The notes beneath the pieces are model-generated. The model searched no databases. It had not been told where the DNA came from and saw nothing but the letters and a program-made list of their open reading frames with translations. From Sequoia sempervirens (taxonomy: Eukaryota > Streptophyta > Pinopsida > Cupressales > Cupressaceae), in NCBI GenBank assembly GCA_007258455.2, contig VDFB02344161.1, positions 248,001 to 312,000 of the forward strand: 64,000 nt of DNA, read 5' to 3'. The stretch's first letter is position 1; the number at the start of each line of letters is the position of its first letter. A program made the position numbers and the translations under genes. Shown piece by piece: positions 21,291 to 32,589 of this stretch.

Positions 21291-21580
21291 AAAACAACTT
21301 TGCACATTAAACTGTTTCGTTGGAACAACTTTGAATAGTTGTAAACAGTGAATATTCATATGTAAACAACTTGTTTTATAACTGTTTAGTAGGAAAAAGT
21401 ACTTGTTCTGTAAATAGTGAATGTTCATATGTAAACAACTTGATTTATAACTATTTAGTAGGAAACAATACTTGTTCTATTAAACAATGAATGTTCATAC
21501 GAAAACAACTTGTTTTATGGCTGTTTAGTAGGAAATAGTATTCATTCTGTTTAAACAATGAATGTTCTTATGTAAACAAC
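21291..21580. repeat. Tandem repeat, about 70-bp unit, four copies
   Basis: Units starting near 21291, 21361, 21431 and 21500 share TGTAAACAACTTGTTTTATA, ACTGTTTAGTAGGAAA, TACTTGTTCTGT and AACAGTGAATGTTCATA. The first unit is the most diverged. A looser version of the motif extends back to about 21050. Confidence 0.85.
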
Positions 21581-22724
21581 AATGTTAGAGTATCACAGTT
21601 GTGAGAATGCAATAACAATATTTGTGAAACTATTAGCATAGAATTGTTCATATTATTTATTTTTGACAAGAAATGTCAAGGGAATACTATTTTAAGATTG
21701 TAAATCTCAATTTTATAATTATTTCAAAATGTATGCACAAATTTTTAACATAAGTAGGCACATACTTGTGACATACCTTCTTTTGTTTTTAGTACATTTT
21801 TAAAAGGGGAAATGCTTAAGATGATAAGTTGAAAATAGTCATAAGAATGATATGACTGATTACTCTATGAATCATAAATCTAATTTTTGTTTAGAGTATA
21901 AATTAGTATTATGTTTATTCTTTTAACTTAGATATTTGTGAAAGAATATTTTAAGTACTTGAACAAAATAGTGATACCTTAGTTGACTAGAGCACCTAAG
22001 GGTAGATAATTGCTATGAGATGTATAGTAGAAAGTTACCTTCCAAGACGGGTGCCGAAATGGAGTTCAAAGAGTATAGGTTTTCTTTACTAGAACCTATT
22101 GTTTGCTGTTGTTGCAACACATTTATCATGCTTGGCCAAGCAATATAGTTCATTATGTACATGTATGAATGAACTTTGTGATTTCACTTTCTATCATTCC
22201 TAGCATAGATCTTGCACTTTCTTTTCTAACTTGTACATAGAAATTGCATGTTGATGTTTGGGCATGCACTATATTCCACCTTGTAGATTGTTCTCTTGCT
22301 AAAATTTCTGTGCAGGGTTGGGCATTCTTCAAGTTGGAAGAATACTAGGGAAGTGTAAGCTTCGTGGTTGGGTGGTAAAGTGCTTCAACTACGTTCTCAT
22401 CCACAGTGGAGGTGAGCATCCAAAAAGAACCTTAGTTGTTCACAAGACTATTATAGTCTAAGATGCAACTTGATGTACAATTCATTCTTGTAAGTTTGAT
22501 GTAATGTGTACAATGTAATGACTTTGTGGCCTTACGAGCCAAGTCAAACCTAATATTGTAATTTGACTTTTGAAGTGAATATAAGAATCTTTGACTCATT
22601 TTAAATAGACATGTGTAGCCATGATTGAATTTAGCCACTAGTTATGTCTTTTTTAATTTGGAGTATATTCATGTGCCATTTACAATAATATTAATTAAGT
22701 AATAATTTTGAATGGGTTATTACA

Positions 22725-23110
22725 GTCTTTAACTAATGTGACAACTGATTGGTTCTATCATCTACCAGTTGGGTCTATCACCACATGGGTAGTTATGCAA
22801 TAAAAATTTGAACAAAGGTGCAAAAGTACCAAAGATGAACATATGTTGTTAGCACAACTAACTCAAATGAAAAAGGAGATAAATGAGCCTATGAGATAAT
22901 TTTTTGCTTGTTTCAATAATATTGTTAATAGACTTGAAAATGATAAAAGTCCTATTGAAGAAAATAAAAAATGTTTCATCATTAATGCTTAGCCTCTTGA
23001 TATAAGCGTTCAATTAAGGAGATCTCATGTAGCTACTTTGCAAGCAACCTAAGAAATGACAATAGAGGCTTAAGATGACCTATTAAGTGTAAGGAAGTGG
23101 AATGAAGATT
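22725..23110 (+). pseudogene. Tat-type gag, part 3
   Basis: This reads LTNVTTDWFYHLPVGSITTW, then QRCKSTKDEHMLLAQLTQMK, FACFNNIVNRLENDKSPIEE and SVRKWNED, the core of the retrotransposon-gag domain. Stops occur at codons expected to be Gln (after MQ, INA, LQAT and IEA), consistent with C-to-T changes. It is cut after 23110 by a solo LTR. Confidence 0.8.
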
Positions 23111-24996
23111 TGATGGGAACACAATTATACATCTGGGGGGGTGAATCAATATAATACAATCTTTTAATTTTTCAAACTAACAACCATACTAATATCAATT
23201 GCACAATATCATTCACATAAGATCTGACTATTATGCAACAAAAGAACACATAAATTACTTGGAAACCCTTAAGGGATAAAACAACAGTAAAATATTTCTT
23301 TTATATAAATCTCTTTTACAATCTTTGTAGGAACCAACCTACTAGGGACACCAATCCCTTCTTATAAAATTTGTGAGCAACAACCCACTCGAGACACCAA
23401 TCCCCACTTGTAGAATTTGTAGGAACCAACCCATTGGAGACAACAATCACCACAATTGAGCACCAACTCACCAAGAGACACCAATCTCTTTGATATGAGA
23501 CGCCAAACTTGTCAATATGGAGCACCAACCTCTCCACTATGAGGCACTAACCTCTTCAATATAATCTTGTCTTCTTGAGGATAAATATTATTTATAAATA
23601 TCCTTTAATGATCTCTTATATTTTCCTCCTCAATTATATTTGCATATACATATCTTTTACATCTACATATATTCTTCTTATATTTCTGCCATAAAATTTT
23701 CTTACAAATCTGAAATGAATCCTTCTTACAAAATTTTCTTCAACCTTTATTTAATGATCTTTCTTTTATCTTCTTATTTTTTGATCTACAAGTGTTATTG
23801 TGATAATAAAATCTTATTCCTCACACACCTTCCTCTATTTCATCTTCACATTTCACACTTCTCACTTCTACAAGTATAGTTATCTATTATATCTTCATAA
23901 CCTAGTGAAATGATGCATCTCTTAGAATAGATATGTCTCTTCATATATATATAATTTATTTAATGATCATAGCTCTTCAAAATGTGTCTCTTGACTATTC
24001 TTAACCAAATATTCAATTAATATTCATTCAATTCATTCTTCTATATTCCTCTTATTTACTTCATGCTATATATTATAATTTCGTACACTTATTCTTTGAC
24101 TGATAAAACCTTCTCTCTTTTATTCCTCACTCACTCTTGAATGATAAAACTCACATGGACTTCATTTCATGGAATGACTTCTCTTATACATCTTGTCTCA
24201 TCATGAGACACAACTCTTCACCGTACCCTTGTGACTCTTGGTTAAAAATAATCTTTATTTATTTAATTAATTTCTTTATCTTCACACACACTTCTCTGTT
24301 CTATGCCTCTTCTTATTTAATATTCTCACATCTCACACACTCATATTCACCACACATTTCTCACTTCCTTTTTGTATCTTCATGCCTCTATAAAGAGATG
24401 CATCCTTTCATAACGACCCTTCAAATGGTCATGACTACTCTTAAATAAAAATTGCTACCTTTTCACACATATCCACAATAATATATTTTTTTATCCTTTA
24501 ATTTTTATAAAATATATTTATATCTTTAAATCTCAATGAAGAGTTGCATCTCTTTGAAAAGAGACAACTCTTTTAAAGGATGTGTCTTTGTGTTAAGAAC
24601 AATTTCTTCCTTTGAACACTTTTTCTTTCTTCTTTTTATTTCTCCTTAATGGTTTCCTTTGAATAATCTTATATTATTTTCTTCCTTTAAATATGCTTAT
24701 GCTTGTATAATGTATCTTCTTTTCCTCCACAATTCTTTCCATAATTCTTTCTCTTTTTATATCTTCTTGCCTCTATGAAGGGATAAATCTCTTAATAAAG
24801 GGACACAAGCTTTATTAACCATTTAAATTATTTAGAAACAAATCACACCTCTTCACTAAATGATATATTCTTAATGAGTGTGTTCCACATCACCTCTGGG
24901 ATATTTTATATTATTCTCTTATGATCTATTAGCTTTGAAATAACTATAAATAGTGTCATTCATTCGGTTTGACATCAATGACAATCAATTCCAACA
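23111..24996 (-). mobile_element. Copia solo LTR (1,886 bp)
   Basis: On the minus strand it begins TGTTGGAATTGATTGTCATT at 24996 and ends GTTCCCATCA at 23111. A perfect 5-bp duplication, AGATT, flanks it (23106-23110 and 24997-25001), and the gypsy gag frame is continuous across it. No internal region is present, so it is a solo LTR left by recombination. Its 3' part includes TTCACCCCCC, shared with the copia LTRs at 27371 and 45500. Confidence 0.9.
23325..23570. repeat. Minisatellite within the solo LTR
   Basis: Several imperfect copies of a 30-40-bp unit containing GAGACACCAATC and GGAACCAACC (for example GAACCAACCTACTAGGGACA) follow one another. Related units occur on the opposite strand in the copia LTRs at 27010-27140 and 33560-33690, showing kinship of these LTRs. 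Confidence 0.72.
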
Positions 24997-26052
24997 AGAT
25001 TTGCAAAAAGGAAAAGCACAACAAGTAAATCCTGCTGCTACATCTATCCCATGGTGCAAAAGATAGAAATGATTTTCTTTTTTTGAAAAAGAAACTCCCA
25101 CAAAATCCACTGCCTTTGTATCAAGACATTCCAAGGAAGAATTATGTTTCGTATCAACATAATGGAAAAATTAAGCTTCCTCCTCCTCCACAAATATTAT
25201 CCATTAAACATCCATCTTCAAGTAATCGTCATATGACTACCATGTGTGATTTTCATTTGACCACAAGATTTCATGATGGTTCTTTATGTCTAGAAATGGC
25301 AAGGTACATGCAAATGAATCAAACTATTGAGAAGATTGAAGAATACATTGATCTTGAAGATGAGATAAATCAAAAATTTGGGCAACCACTAGTAAGATTT
25401 CTTGAATATGAATATGAAAATGAAGGAGAAATGTTGCATGATATAAATAATAATGCTTGCAATCTTTTTACAAGGAATCAATGACAAAGGAAAGAAGATA
25501 AGGCCAAGGAAAATAAAAATATTTATTCCAAAGTTGTGGATACTACACATAAATGCATTCTTGCTAGAAAATAGAACCAATAAGATATCAATTCATATAA
25601 TAAGGTTGAACAAGGTAGAAAGACCACTGATTCTATCTTAGCTCCTTCTAATGATTATTTCAATTTCATTGAACATTGCAAAAAGAAAAAACTAAAAATT
25701 TATTTAATGGAATATCTCAAAGCTAGCCCTCATCAGTTGGAAAAGTTAGTCAGTGTATTAAAGGAAATTCTGAATCTCCCAAATCCACCATTCATTAAGA
25801 ATCAAATGACCTTGAGAGTAATGATGTCAATTGAACCAGTACCAAATGATAGTCCTCTCATTGCTATAGCTAGTTCAGATAAACCATACCCAATTTATAT
25901 ATCCCTGTATATATCTAGTTTTAATCTTAGGAACTACATAATTGATTTTAGAGCTTCTAAAAATTTCATTCCTTCTAAAGTGGCTTACACTTTAGGGGTT
26001 TCATTAAATAAACCCTTTGGAAAGTTTATTTTATGGAGTAAAAAAAAGTCCA
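24997..26052 (+). pseudogene. Tat-type gag C-terminus and start of protease
   Basis: The frame resumes after the solo LTR with LQKGKAQQVNPAATSIPWCK. A 133-codon open frame (25083-25484) follows, then a 122-codon frame from 25707. The latter reads PIYISLYISSFNLRNYIIDF, then RASKNFIPSKVAYTLGVSLN. The retroviral-type protease motif D-S/T-G is changed to D-F-R, so the protease could not work. The copia element interrupts at 26053, shortly after KPFGKF. Confidence 0.75.
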
Positions 26053-27404
26053 TGTTGAACATAGGTTTTCATTGATGTCAAAGGATTGTTGCTGGTAGTT
26101 ATTATCAAAGGGTGTCAAGGCTATCAACTATGAAGCTTGTCAAAGATGAAAGAGATTACAGGAGTACTAGAATTATTATTTGACTTAAATTTTTGGAAGC
26201 ATATTGTTTATTTGTGTGTAGACTATCTAATTAATCATATCCTATATCAAGTAACATGAATCAAGTTTTGTTGAGACAACTACTTTTAGATAGTTGGTGT
26301 GTTTATTATACCATGCCGGGTGTGCAATCAATATGAGTGTGGTGGTTTGAAAGTCTATGCAATAATATCTTCTAGGAAGAGAGATTTGTAAATATGGTTG
26401 TCATTTCTTTCATAAATGTAGTGTTGCTCTGTAGTTTGGAAGAAGAGTATGTCTACACTAGTTCTATCAGTTTCCTAAGTTTTTGGAGGATATGTTCAAC
26501 GTATACAAAGTTTGAAGTGTCAGAAGTTTTTTCAAGCTGTTCAAAGTTCAATGTGTGTGCAACAATAGCTAGTATCATGAAAATTTCAAATCTTGTGTGT
26601 GGAATGAAGATAGGACTTGTTTAAGGTTCATATAGTGGCACATGACATCAATTTATTTTGGCGAAAAGAAATTTATGTTTGGAATATTGTACACATTCCA
26701 TGTAATTTGAATTTAGGTCCATCTTATGTCATCATGGATATTTTCAGATCCTTGGACAACATGGAAGAGTTTTAGTATATTTTCATGTATATATTTCAAA
26801 TGTTCAAATGCATTATAGGTGTATGGGTTACATGTTTAGTCAACTATATTAGATTTGATTGAGTAAGGTGATTTTAGTACATAATTGTGAAGAAAAGATG
26901 GAGTGCTAGTATCAAAATATCATTCTCAATGTGGAAGAGTGTTAGTTGTGATTCTGATACATATAAGATTTATATTTTAGATTTGCCAAGTTTGTCTCTG
27001 TATTCTGGTAGGACTGGTGTTTTACCTGTTGTATTGTTCCGGTATGGTTGGTGTCTCTTTTTGATGGGGATTGTTGTCTCTAGTAGGTTGGTTCCTACAA
27101 ATTCAATAGGGTATTATTGTCTCTGATAGGTTGGTGCCTACTTCATATTGTAATCTCACTTATTATATTTTTGCATTGCGATGATAGATTTGCATAGTAG
27201 ATCTAAGCAACTATTCTCACTGTAGTTTTTCCCATCTTGGGTTTCCAGATACATCTGGTGTTATCTTGTGTTGTGTTTAATTTCTTGTGTGATTAAGTTA
27301 TCTTCATGTTAAAAAACTATATAACAGTAGAAATAGTGAAGGTTTAGATAGAATTGTTTTAATCTATTGATTCACCCCCCTCTTAGTAGATTATGTACCC
27401 TTTA
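26053..27404 (+). repeat. 5' LTR of the full-length copia element
   Basis: It starts TGTTGAACATAGG and ends TATGTACCCTTTA, just before the primer site. The 3' partner ends GTGCCCTTCA, so the terminal CA has decayed to TA here. It contains TTCACCCCCCTCTTAGTA near its end and a short minisatellite with GGTGTCTC units at 27010-27140. Open frames in it (26394-26624 and 26887-27126) are not genes. Confidence 0.92.
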
Positions 27405-27406
27405 AT

Positions 27407-27418
27407 TGGTATCGGAGC
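27407..27418 (+). other. Primer-binding site of the full-length copia element
   Basis: TGGTATCGGAGC is one base from the usual TGGTATCAGAGC (initiator tRNA-Met) and lies two bases after the LTR. Confidence 0.92.
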
Positions 27419-27461
27419 TAAGTTACTTTGAAGAAGCCTAACAACTTAAGGTAGATCCAAG

Positions 27462-28190
27462 ATGGCACAAGATATTTCTTCTAGAAATAAAGTACCAGTA
27501 TTTGACGGATCCAATTTTGCATTTTGGAAAGTTAAGATGGAGTCCTATTTGATGGCTTTAGGAATGGACATCTGGATGTCAGTTGTAGAAGGATATGAGC
27601 CTCTTGAAAAATCACCCTCCCAGGGATCAGGTTGGAAAGAAGGCTCTTGAACTCAATGCTAAGGAAAAGAATGCTATTTTATGTGGTCTGACTAATTCTT
27701 AATTTGAAGGTCTAAAGATGAAAGAAGATGAGAACATTTCTACATTCATGCTCAGAGTTGATGAAGTTGTTAACCATATCCGAGGTCTTGGCAAAATTTT
27801 GGAAGAGAATATTGTTGTGAAGAAGGTACTCAGATATCTCCCCAGAAGGTTTGATCCTAAAATCTCTGCTATTGAAGAAGCTAAGAATCTAAATGCTTTA
27901 AAATTGATTGAATTTCATGGAACTCTAACTACATTTGAGAAGAGATTTGAAAGTGAAGAGTCTATAAGGAAAGAGGTTGCTTCTAGAGTGTCTATGAAGT
28001 AGGTTGATCAAAATTCTAATTTTAGATTAGATCTGAAGGAAGCAAATTTTGTCAAGAAGCTACAAAAAGGTTTTGATAAGTACAAAGACAAGTCACCTTT
28101 CAAGTGTTTCAATTGTGGAGAAGTGGGACATTTTATGGCTAAGTTTCCCCATAAGAATACTAATAACGTTGAGATAAATAATGGAAAAAC
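27462..28190 (+). pseudogene. Copia gag with zinc knuckle
   Basis: The frame opens MAQDISSRNKVPVFDGSNFA and FWKVKMESYLMALGMDIW, the classic copia gag N-terminus. A stop and frame change near 27650 follow. The central gag (KEDENISTFMLRVDEVVNHI, LRYLPRRFDPKISAIEE) then resumes. Between GLTNS and FEGLKMKED the segment that normally spans about 40 residues is missing, an internal deletion. The knuckle CFNCGEVGHFMAKF has lost its last Cys to Phe. A second knuckle-like CFKCNNFGHIARNY occurs at about 29060, also lacking the last Cys. Confidence 0.85.
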
Positions 28191-29240
28191 ATATTTTCAG
28201 AGAAGATTCAATGGTTAGAGAAAAGATAAGAGTTTCTAAACTAATGTGGAAGAAGACTACTCCACTGAAGAAGAAGATGAAGATGTATCCGGAGATGAAA
28301 AAGAAAAAGTTGTGTTCATGGCTTTTGAGAATGCTGAAGGAGATGCTAAAATGGGTTCTGGAGACAATACAAAAGAAGTAGACCTTATGGAGAATTGTTG
28401 TGGGTTGGAGAAGAAATAAAAAAGCTGAAGGATAGAATTGTAGAAGTGAGAGCTAAATAAATGGTATCAAAAGATTTTAAGAATGCATAAAAGATGATAG
28501 TTGATTTGAAGACCCATGTAGATGAAGAAAAAAGAGTTAAAGAATTTTTGATAGAAAAAATGCTATCAAGAGAAAAAGACTATGAGAAGCCTAAAGCAAA
28601 AATTGTGGCAGTAAGAAAAGAGATTGAGAAAGTAAACCAACATTTTCAATTGAAGTTCAGTAAGAGTACTGAAACCCTAGATTAATTTTGGAAAGTCAAA
28701 AATCCTCGCATGGCATAAATGGAATAGGTTTTGATGATCAAAAGAAGGCAAAAGAATAGTATAAGAAGACTAATAAGGAAAGTTTGGAAGTGACAGGTTT
28801 CAAAAGTTCAAAGTCATAAAGGACCATGGCAAGTGATGGAAGCATGAATCATAATGATAGATTATTCAAGTGTAGAACAAGAGAAGAAGATCCAGAAGAT
28901 AAGGATAAAATAATAGGTCAAATTTTTCTTTCTCTGGTTACTGTTTAATTACAATAACTATGGACATAATGCTATGGATTGTAGAAGAGCTCTAGTAAGA
29001 AGAAATAATTTTGTTAGTAATAATGCATTTGCACCTATATACAACTTTAATGCCATTTGTTTCAAATGTAATAATTTTGGACACATTGCAAGGAACTACA
29101 TAAGTTATTTTGTGAGTTCCCTGTTACCAAAAAATAGAAGAAGTGATGTACCAAAAAAAGGTCTAGAAGAAGGTTCCTAAGGAGAAGTCGTCAGAAAATT
29201 CAACGATTTCTCAAACTGCACTACATGCTTAGAAGGAGAA
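28191..29240 (+). pseudogene. Copia linker between gag and protease
   Basis: Frame-shifting text rich in Lys, Glu and Asp (for example EEDEDVSGDEKEKVVFMAFE across 28255-28325) and a coiled-coil-like stretch (28494-28685) lie between the two zinc knuckles. This acidic linker with a second knuckle is typical of this copia type. No catalytic domain occurs here. Confidence 0.6.
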
Positions 29241-29244
29241 GAAC

Positions 29245-29615
29245 ATGTGGATCATAGACAACAGTTGCTCTAGCCATATGATTGAAGATAAAAGTAAGTT
29301 CATGAATTTCAAGAAATTTGAAGGTGGTTCCATTACCCTTGGAAATAATTCAATTTCCAAAATCTTTGATAAGGGTACTTTAAGTCTTGATGGTGGTAAA
29401 ACAAAAACACATGATTTTTTGTATGTTGAAGGTTTAAAGCACAATCTATTAAGTGTTAGTCAGATGTGTGATAAAGGCTATACACTATCTTTTAGTGTTG
29501 AAGGTTATGAAATCATAAAATCAAGTACCGGTGAAATGACTATGGAAGGAAGTGGTACAAACAATGATATTTATCATCTCAGTGAGCTTAATGGAAAAAG
29601 TTGTCTCATTGAATA
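29245..29615 (+). pseudogene. Copia aspartic protease
   Basis: The frame reads MWIIDNSCSSHMIEDKSKFM, GGSITLGNNS, KHNLLSVSQMCDKGY and SSTGEMTMEGSGTNNDIYHL. In active copia elements the motif is D-S-G-C-S-x-H-M. Here it is D-N-S-C-S, so the catalytic loop is lost. The open frame of 123 codons ends with TAG at 29614-29616. This stop lies just before the GAG-pre-integrase motif and would separate protease from integrase. Confidence 0.85.
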
Positions 29616-29616
29616 G

Positions 29617-30330
29617 GAGGATGAAAGATGGAGTTGGCACAAAAGGCTAATACACATGAATTTTGATGATATTATAGAGATTGGCCCAAGAGGTCTGGCC
29701 TAGGATATGCCAAAGATTAAGAAACCTCAATCAACCAACTGTAAGACATGTCATGAAGGGAAGTAGACAAAAAGAAGGTATCTTGCTAAGGAGTATTCCA
29801 CATCAAAACTATTAGATTTGGTTCATATAGATCTATGCAAACCAATGAGGACTAAGAGTCCACGAGGAGATATGTATTTTATGATACTAATTGATGATTA
29901 TACTAAGATGACTTGGATAACATTTTTGGAAGAGAAATCAAAAGATTTTAAATTTTTTAAGGCATTCAAGACATTGGTAGAAAATGAAATCAGAATGACA
30001 ATCAAAGTTTTGAGATCAAACAGAGGTGGAGAATTCACTACTAAGAAGTGTGCCAGATTTTGTGAGGAGCATGGGATCCAAAGATAGTTCTCTACTCCTA
30101 GAACTTCGTAACAAAATGGAGTTGGATAAAGAAAGAACTGGACTGTATAGGAGATGGAAAGAACTATGCTATGTTAAGAAAATCTACCAAATATGTACTA
30201 GAGAGAAGCTACATAGACTATTGTGTATATTCTAAAAAAAGTTCAGGTCAGGTGGAAGACTAAGAAGACTCCATATGAGCTATGGAGAGGAATAACGACA
30301 TCAATAAGATACCTCAAAATTTTAGGGAGC
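29617..30330 (+). pseudogene. Copia integrase
   Basis: The zinc-binding segment reads WHKRLIHMNFDD and CKTCHEGK. The core includes LDLVHIDLCKPMRTKSPRGD (first Asp), MYFMILIDDYTKMTWITFLE and VLRSNRGGEF, where the second catalytic Asp has become Asn. The third acidic position falls in QNGVG followed by a stop where family members have QNGVVERKN. The stop and the Asp-to-Asn change rule out activity. Confidence 0.85.
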
Positions 30331-30639
30331 AAGTGCTACATCAAGAGAGCTGAAGAGAATTTGGGTAAGTTTGATTCCAGATCATAAGACAATATTTTTC
30401 TTGGTTACTCTTTAAGAAGTAAAGCCTACAAATGTTATAAAAAAAGATTGAAGAGGATAATTGAAAGTGAAAATGTGAAATTTGATGAGACTATTTAGTC
30501 TACCAGTATTCTAGAAGTAGAATATGATGAAGAATAAATTCACAATAGTATTGAAGATTTAGAATAAGTTGTTCCAAAAACTCCAACAAAGTATGTTCAA
30601 AAAATTCACTCTGTATATTAGATCATAGGTGAAAAAGAC

Positions 30640-31400
30640 AGTGGGGTTTATACCCAAAAGAGACTTGAGAAAAATAGTGAACAAGCACACTTTTCTTTAC
30701 TGTCAAAGATAGAGCCTAATTCATACAAAGAAGCAAGCACAAAGCAAGGATGGATAGAAGCTGTGGAGGAAGAACTGAATCAGATCATAAAGAATGAAAC
30801 TTGGGAGCTTGTACCATGACCTAAAGACAAGAATGTGATTGGAACCAAGTGGGTCTTTAGAAACAAGATAAATGAAGAAGTGAAGTGATCTAGAAAAAAG
30901 CAAGACTTGTGTGTAAAGGGTATGCTCAAGTTGAAGGTATAGACTTTGAAGATACATTTTCTCCGGTGGCAAGATTGGAGGCAATCATAATATTCTTAGC
31001 TTTTTCATCTTTCAAGAATTTCAATGTGTACCAGATGGATGTGAAATAAACATTTTGTAATGGACAACTTGAAGAAGTTTATATTGAAAAATCAAAAGGA
31101 TTTCAATGTTCTAACAATCTGGATTATGTTTGTAGATTGAATAAGGATTTTTATGGAATCAAACAAGCTCCTAGAGCTTGTTATTCAAGGTTGGATGGAT
31201 ACTTGTAGTAGCAAGAATTCTAGAGAGGAAGTGTAGATAGTAATTTGTACATAAAAATAGAAGGAGAACAAATGTTGATAGTTGTGGTTAATGTAGATAA
31301 CAATTTTCTTGGGTTGCATACAATCAAACAAAGGAATTTTCATTTCGCAACACAAATACATAAAGGAAATGTTGAGTAAGTTCATAATTGAAGATTGCAA
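30640..31400 (+). pseudogene. Copia reverse transcriptase
   Basis: The RT opens with YKEASTKQGWIEAVEEELNQ, IIKNETWELVP, NVIGTKWVFRNKINE, then frame-shifted [20 protein letters not shown] and VARLEAI, followed by [10 protein letters not shown] and the DYVCRLN-like stretch. Near 31285 VVVNVDNNFLG replaces the YVDD active site (Asp to Asn). Several stops are present (for example after WELVP). Order and spacing match the RVT_2 domain of copia elements. Confidence 0.85.
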
Positions 31401-31469
31401 ACTAGTTGCAACACTTATGGTTACACGATTCAAGTTAAGTAAAGATGATGAATCTGCCTTGAATCTGCC

Positions 31470-32136
31470 CTAACAGTTCAGGCTTTATACATGTCCATGA
31501 TTGGAAGTTTGTTGTATGTGATAGTATCTAGACTAGATATTATGTAGGAAATTGGAATGGTTGCCAGGTTTCAGGTAGCACCTAAAGTGACTCATGTTAA
31601 AGTGGTGAAGAGGATATTTAGATATTTGAAGGCTACTAAAGATTTTGGACTATGGTATCTAAAGAGTAAAAATTTCACTTTGACTGCATACACAGATGTG
31701 TGGATGACCAGAAGAGCACAAGTGGTGGTGCATTCTTTCTTGGAGACTCTTTGGTGTCCTAGTTAAGTAAGAAGCATGAATCAATTTATTTATCTACAAT
31801 AGAATCAAAATACATTGTCACAACATCATGCTGCACTCATATGATTTGGATGAAGCAAAATCTAAAGGATATGGAGATTGAGTTTGAGGATCCTATCACC
31901 ATTCTTTGTGACAACACCAGTGCAATAAATATTTCAAAAAAAATGGTGATGCACTCAAGAACAAAACACATTGTAATCAAGTATCATTTCTTGAGGGACA
32001 AGGTTGTAGATAAAGAAGTAAGATTAGAATATGTTGATACAAAGGAGAAAGTTGCAAATATATTCATGAAGCCACTTCCTAAGGAGAAATTTTAGTTTCT
32101 TCAACAAAAGTTGGGAGTTGTTGCTCCCTTCTCTTG
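31470..32136 (+). pseudogene. Copia RNase H
   Basis: The frame reads MIGSLLYV, then MVARFQVAPKVTHVKVVKRI, FRYLKATKDFGLWYLKS, LTAYTDVW (catalytic Asp region), STIESKYIVTTSC, ITILCDNTSAINISKKMVMH, SRTKHIVIKYHFLRDKVVDK and DTKEKVANIFMKPLPKEKF. The final codons before the stop are LGVVAPFS. This is the canonical copia RNase H tail. Confidence 0.87.
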
Positions 32137-32576
32137 AATCAAGAGGACGCACAGGGTGATGGGGAGCTTGGTATCCCTGACACAAGAAGGCTTGGTGGTC
32201 TTGTGGAATAATTTTAGAGGTTGTGATGCATGGAATCAAGGGATTCTATCTAGGAAATAGGTTTTTAGATGGTGTAGTGTACTGTTAGTCTTGCAAAAAT
32301 AGTGCCTCCTCATAGGGAGAGTAAGTGGAAGCCATCATAGATGGTGGAGTAAGTGTTGACCCTTTCCCATTGACGTCAAAGGGGAAGAAAGTAGGCTCAA
32401 AATGTTGAATTGAGGAAATGCTAAATTAAGGAGAAAGTGAGCTTAGAATGTTGAATTACTTAGAAAGAATAATGATCTTAGAATGCCATATCTTTCATAG
32501 CGAAGGAAATGATACATCAAAGAAATCATTCAAACATGTTTGGTGGCCCCAATTTTTTTTTGTTTTCCATTAATGA

Positions 32577-32588
32577 TGAAGGGGGAGA
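32577..32588 (+). other. Polypurine tract of the full-length copia element
   Basis: GAAGGGGGAGAT directly precedes the 3' LTR start at 32590. The tract primes plus-strand DNA synthesis. Confidence 0.88.
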
Positions 32589-32589
32589 T

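Larger units (their letters stand above)
18847..22724. mobile_element. 3.9-kb LTR-like insertion in the gypsy gag
   Basis: The gag frame breaks at 18846 and resumes at 22725, with the 5-bp duplication GTCTT on both sides (18842-18846 and 22725-22729). The right end reads GGGTTATTACA. The left end, TTTCATAACCC, looks like a decayed TGTAATAACCC, so the ends form an inverted repeat of the kind seen on gypsy LTRs. No retrotransposon protein is visible inside, so I favour a long solo LTR, but a non-autonomous element with two short LTRs is not excluded. The interior holds microsatellites, a tandem repeat and one small ORF. Confidence 0.62.

Noticed and set aside
21291..21580. CRISPR-like regular repeats
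   Set aside because: The ~70-bp units are head-to-tail without unique spacers, in plant DNA; they are an ordinary tandem repeat.
24137..24448. 103-codon plus-strand open frame
   Set aside because: It lies inside the copia solo LTR and has no family resemblance.
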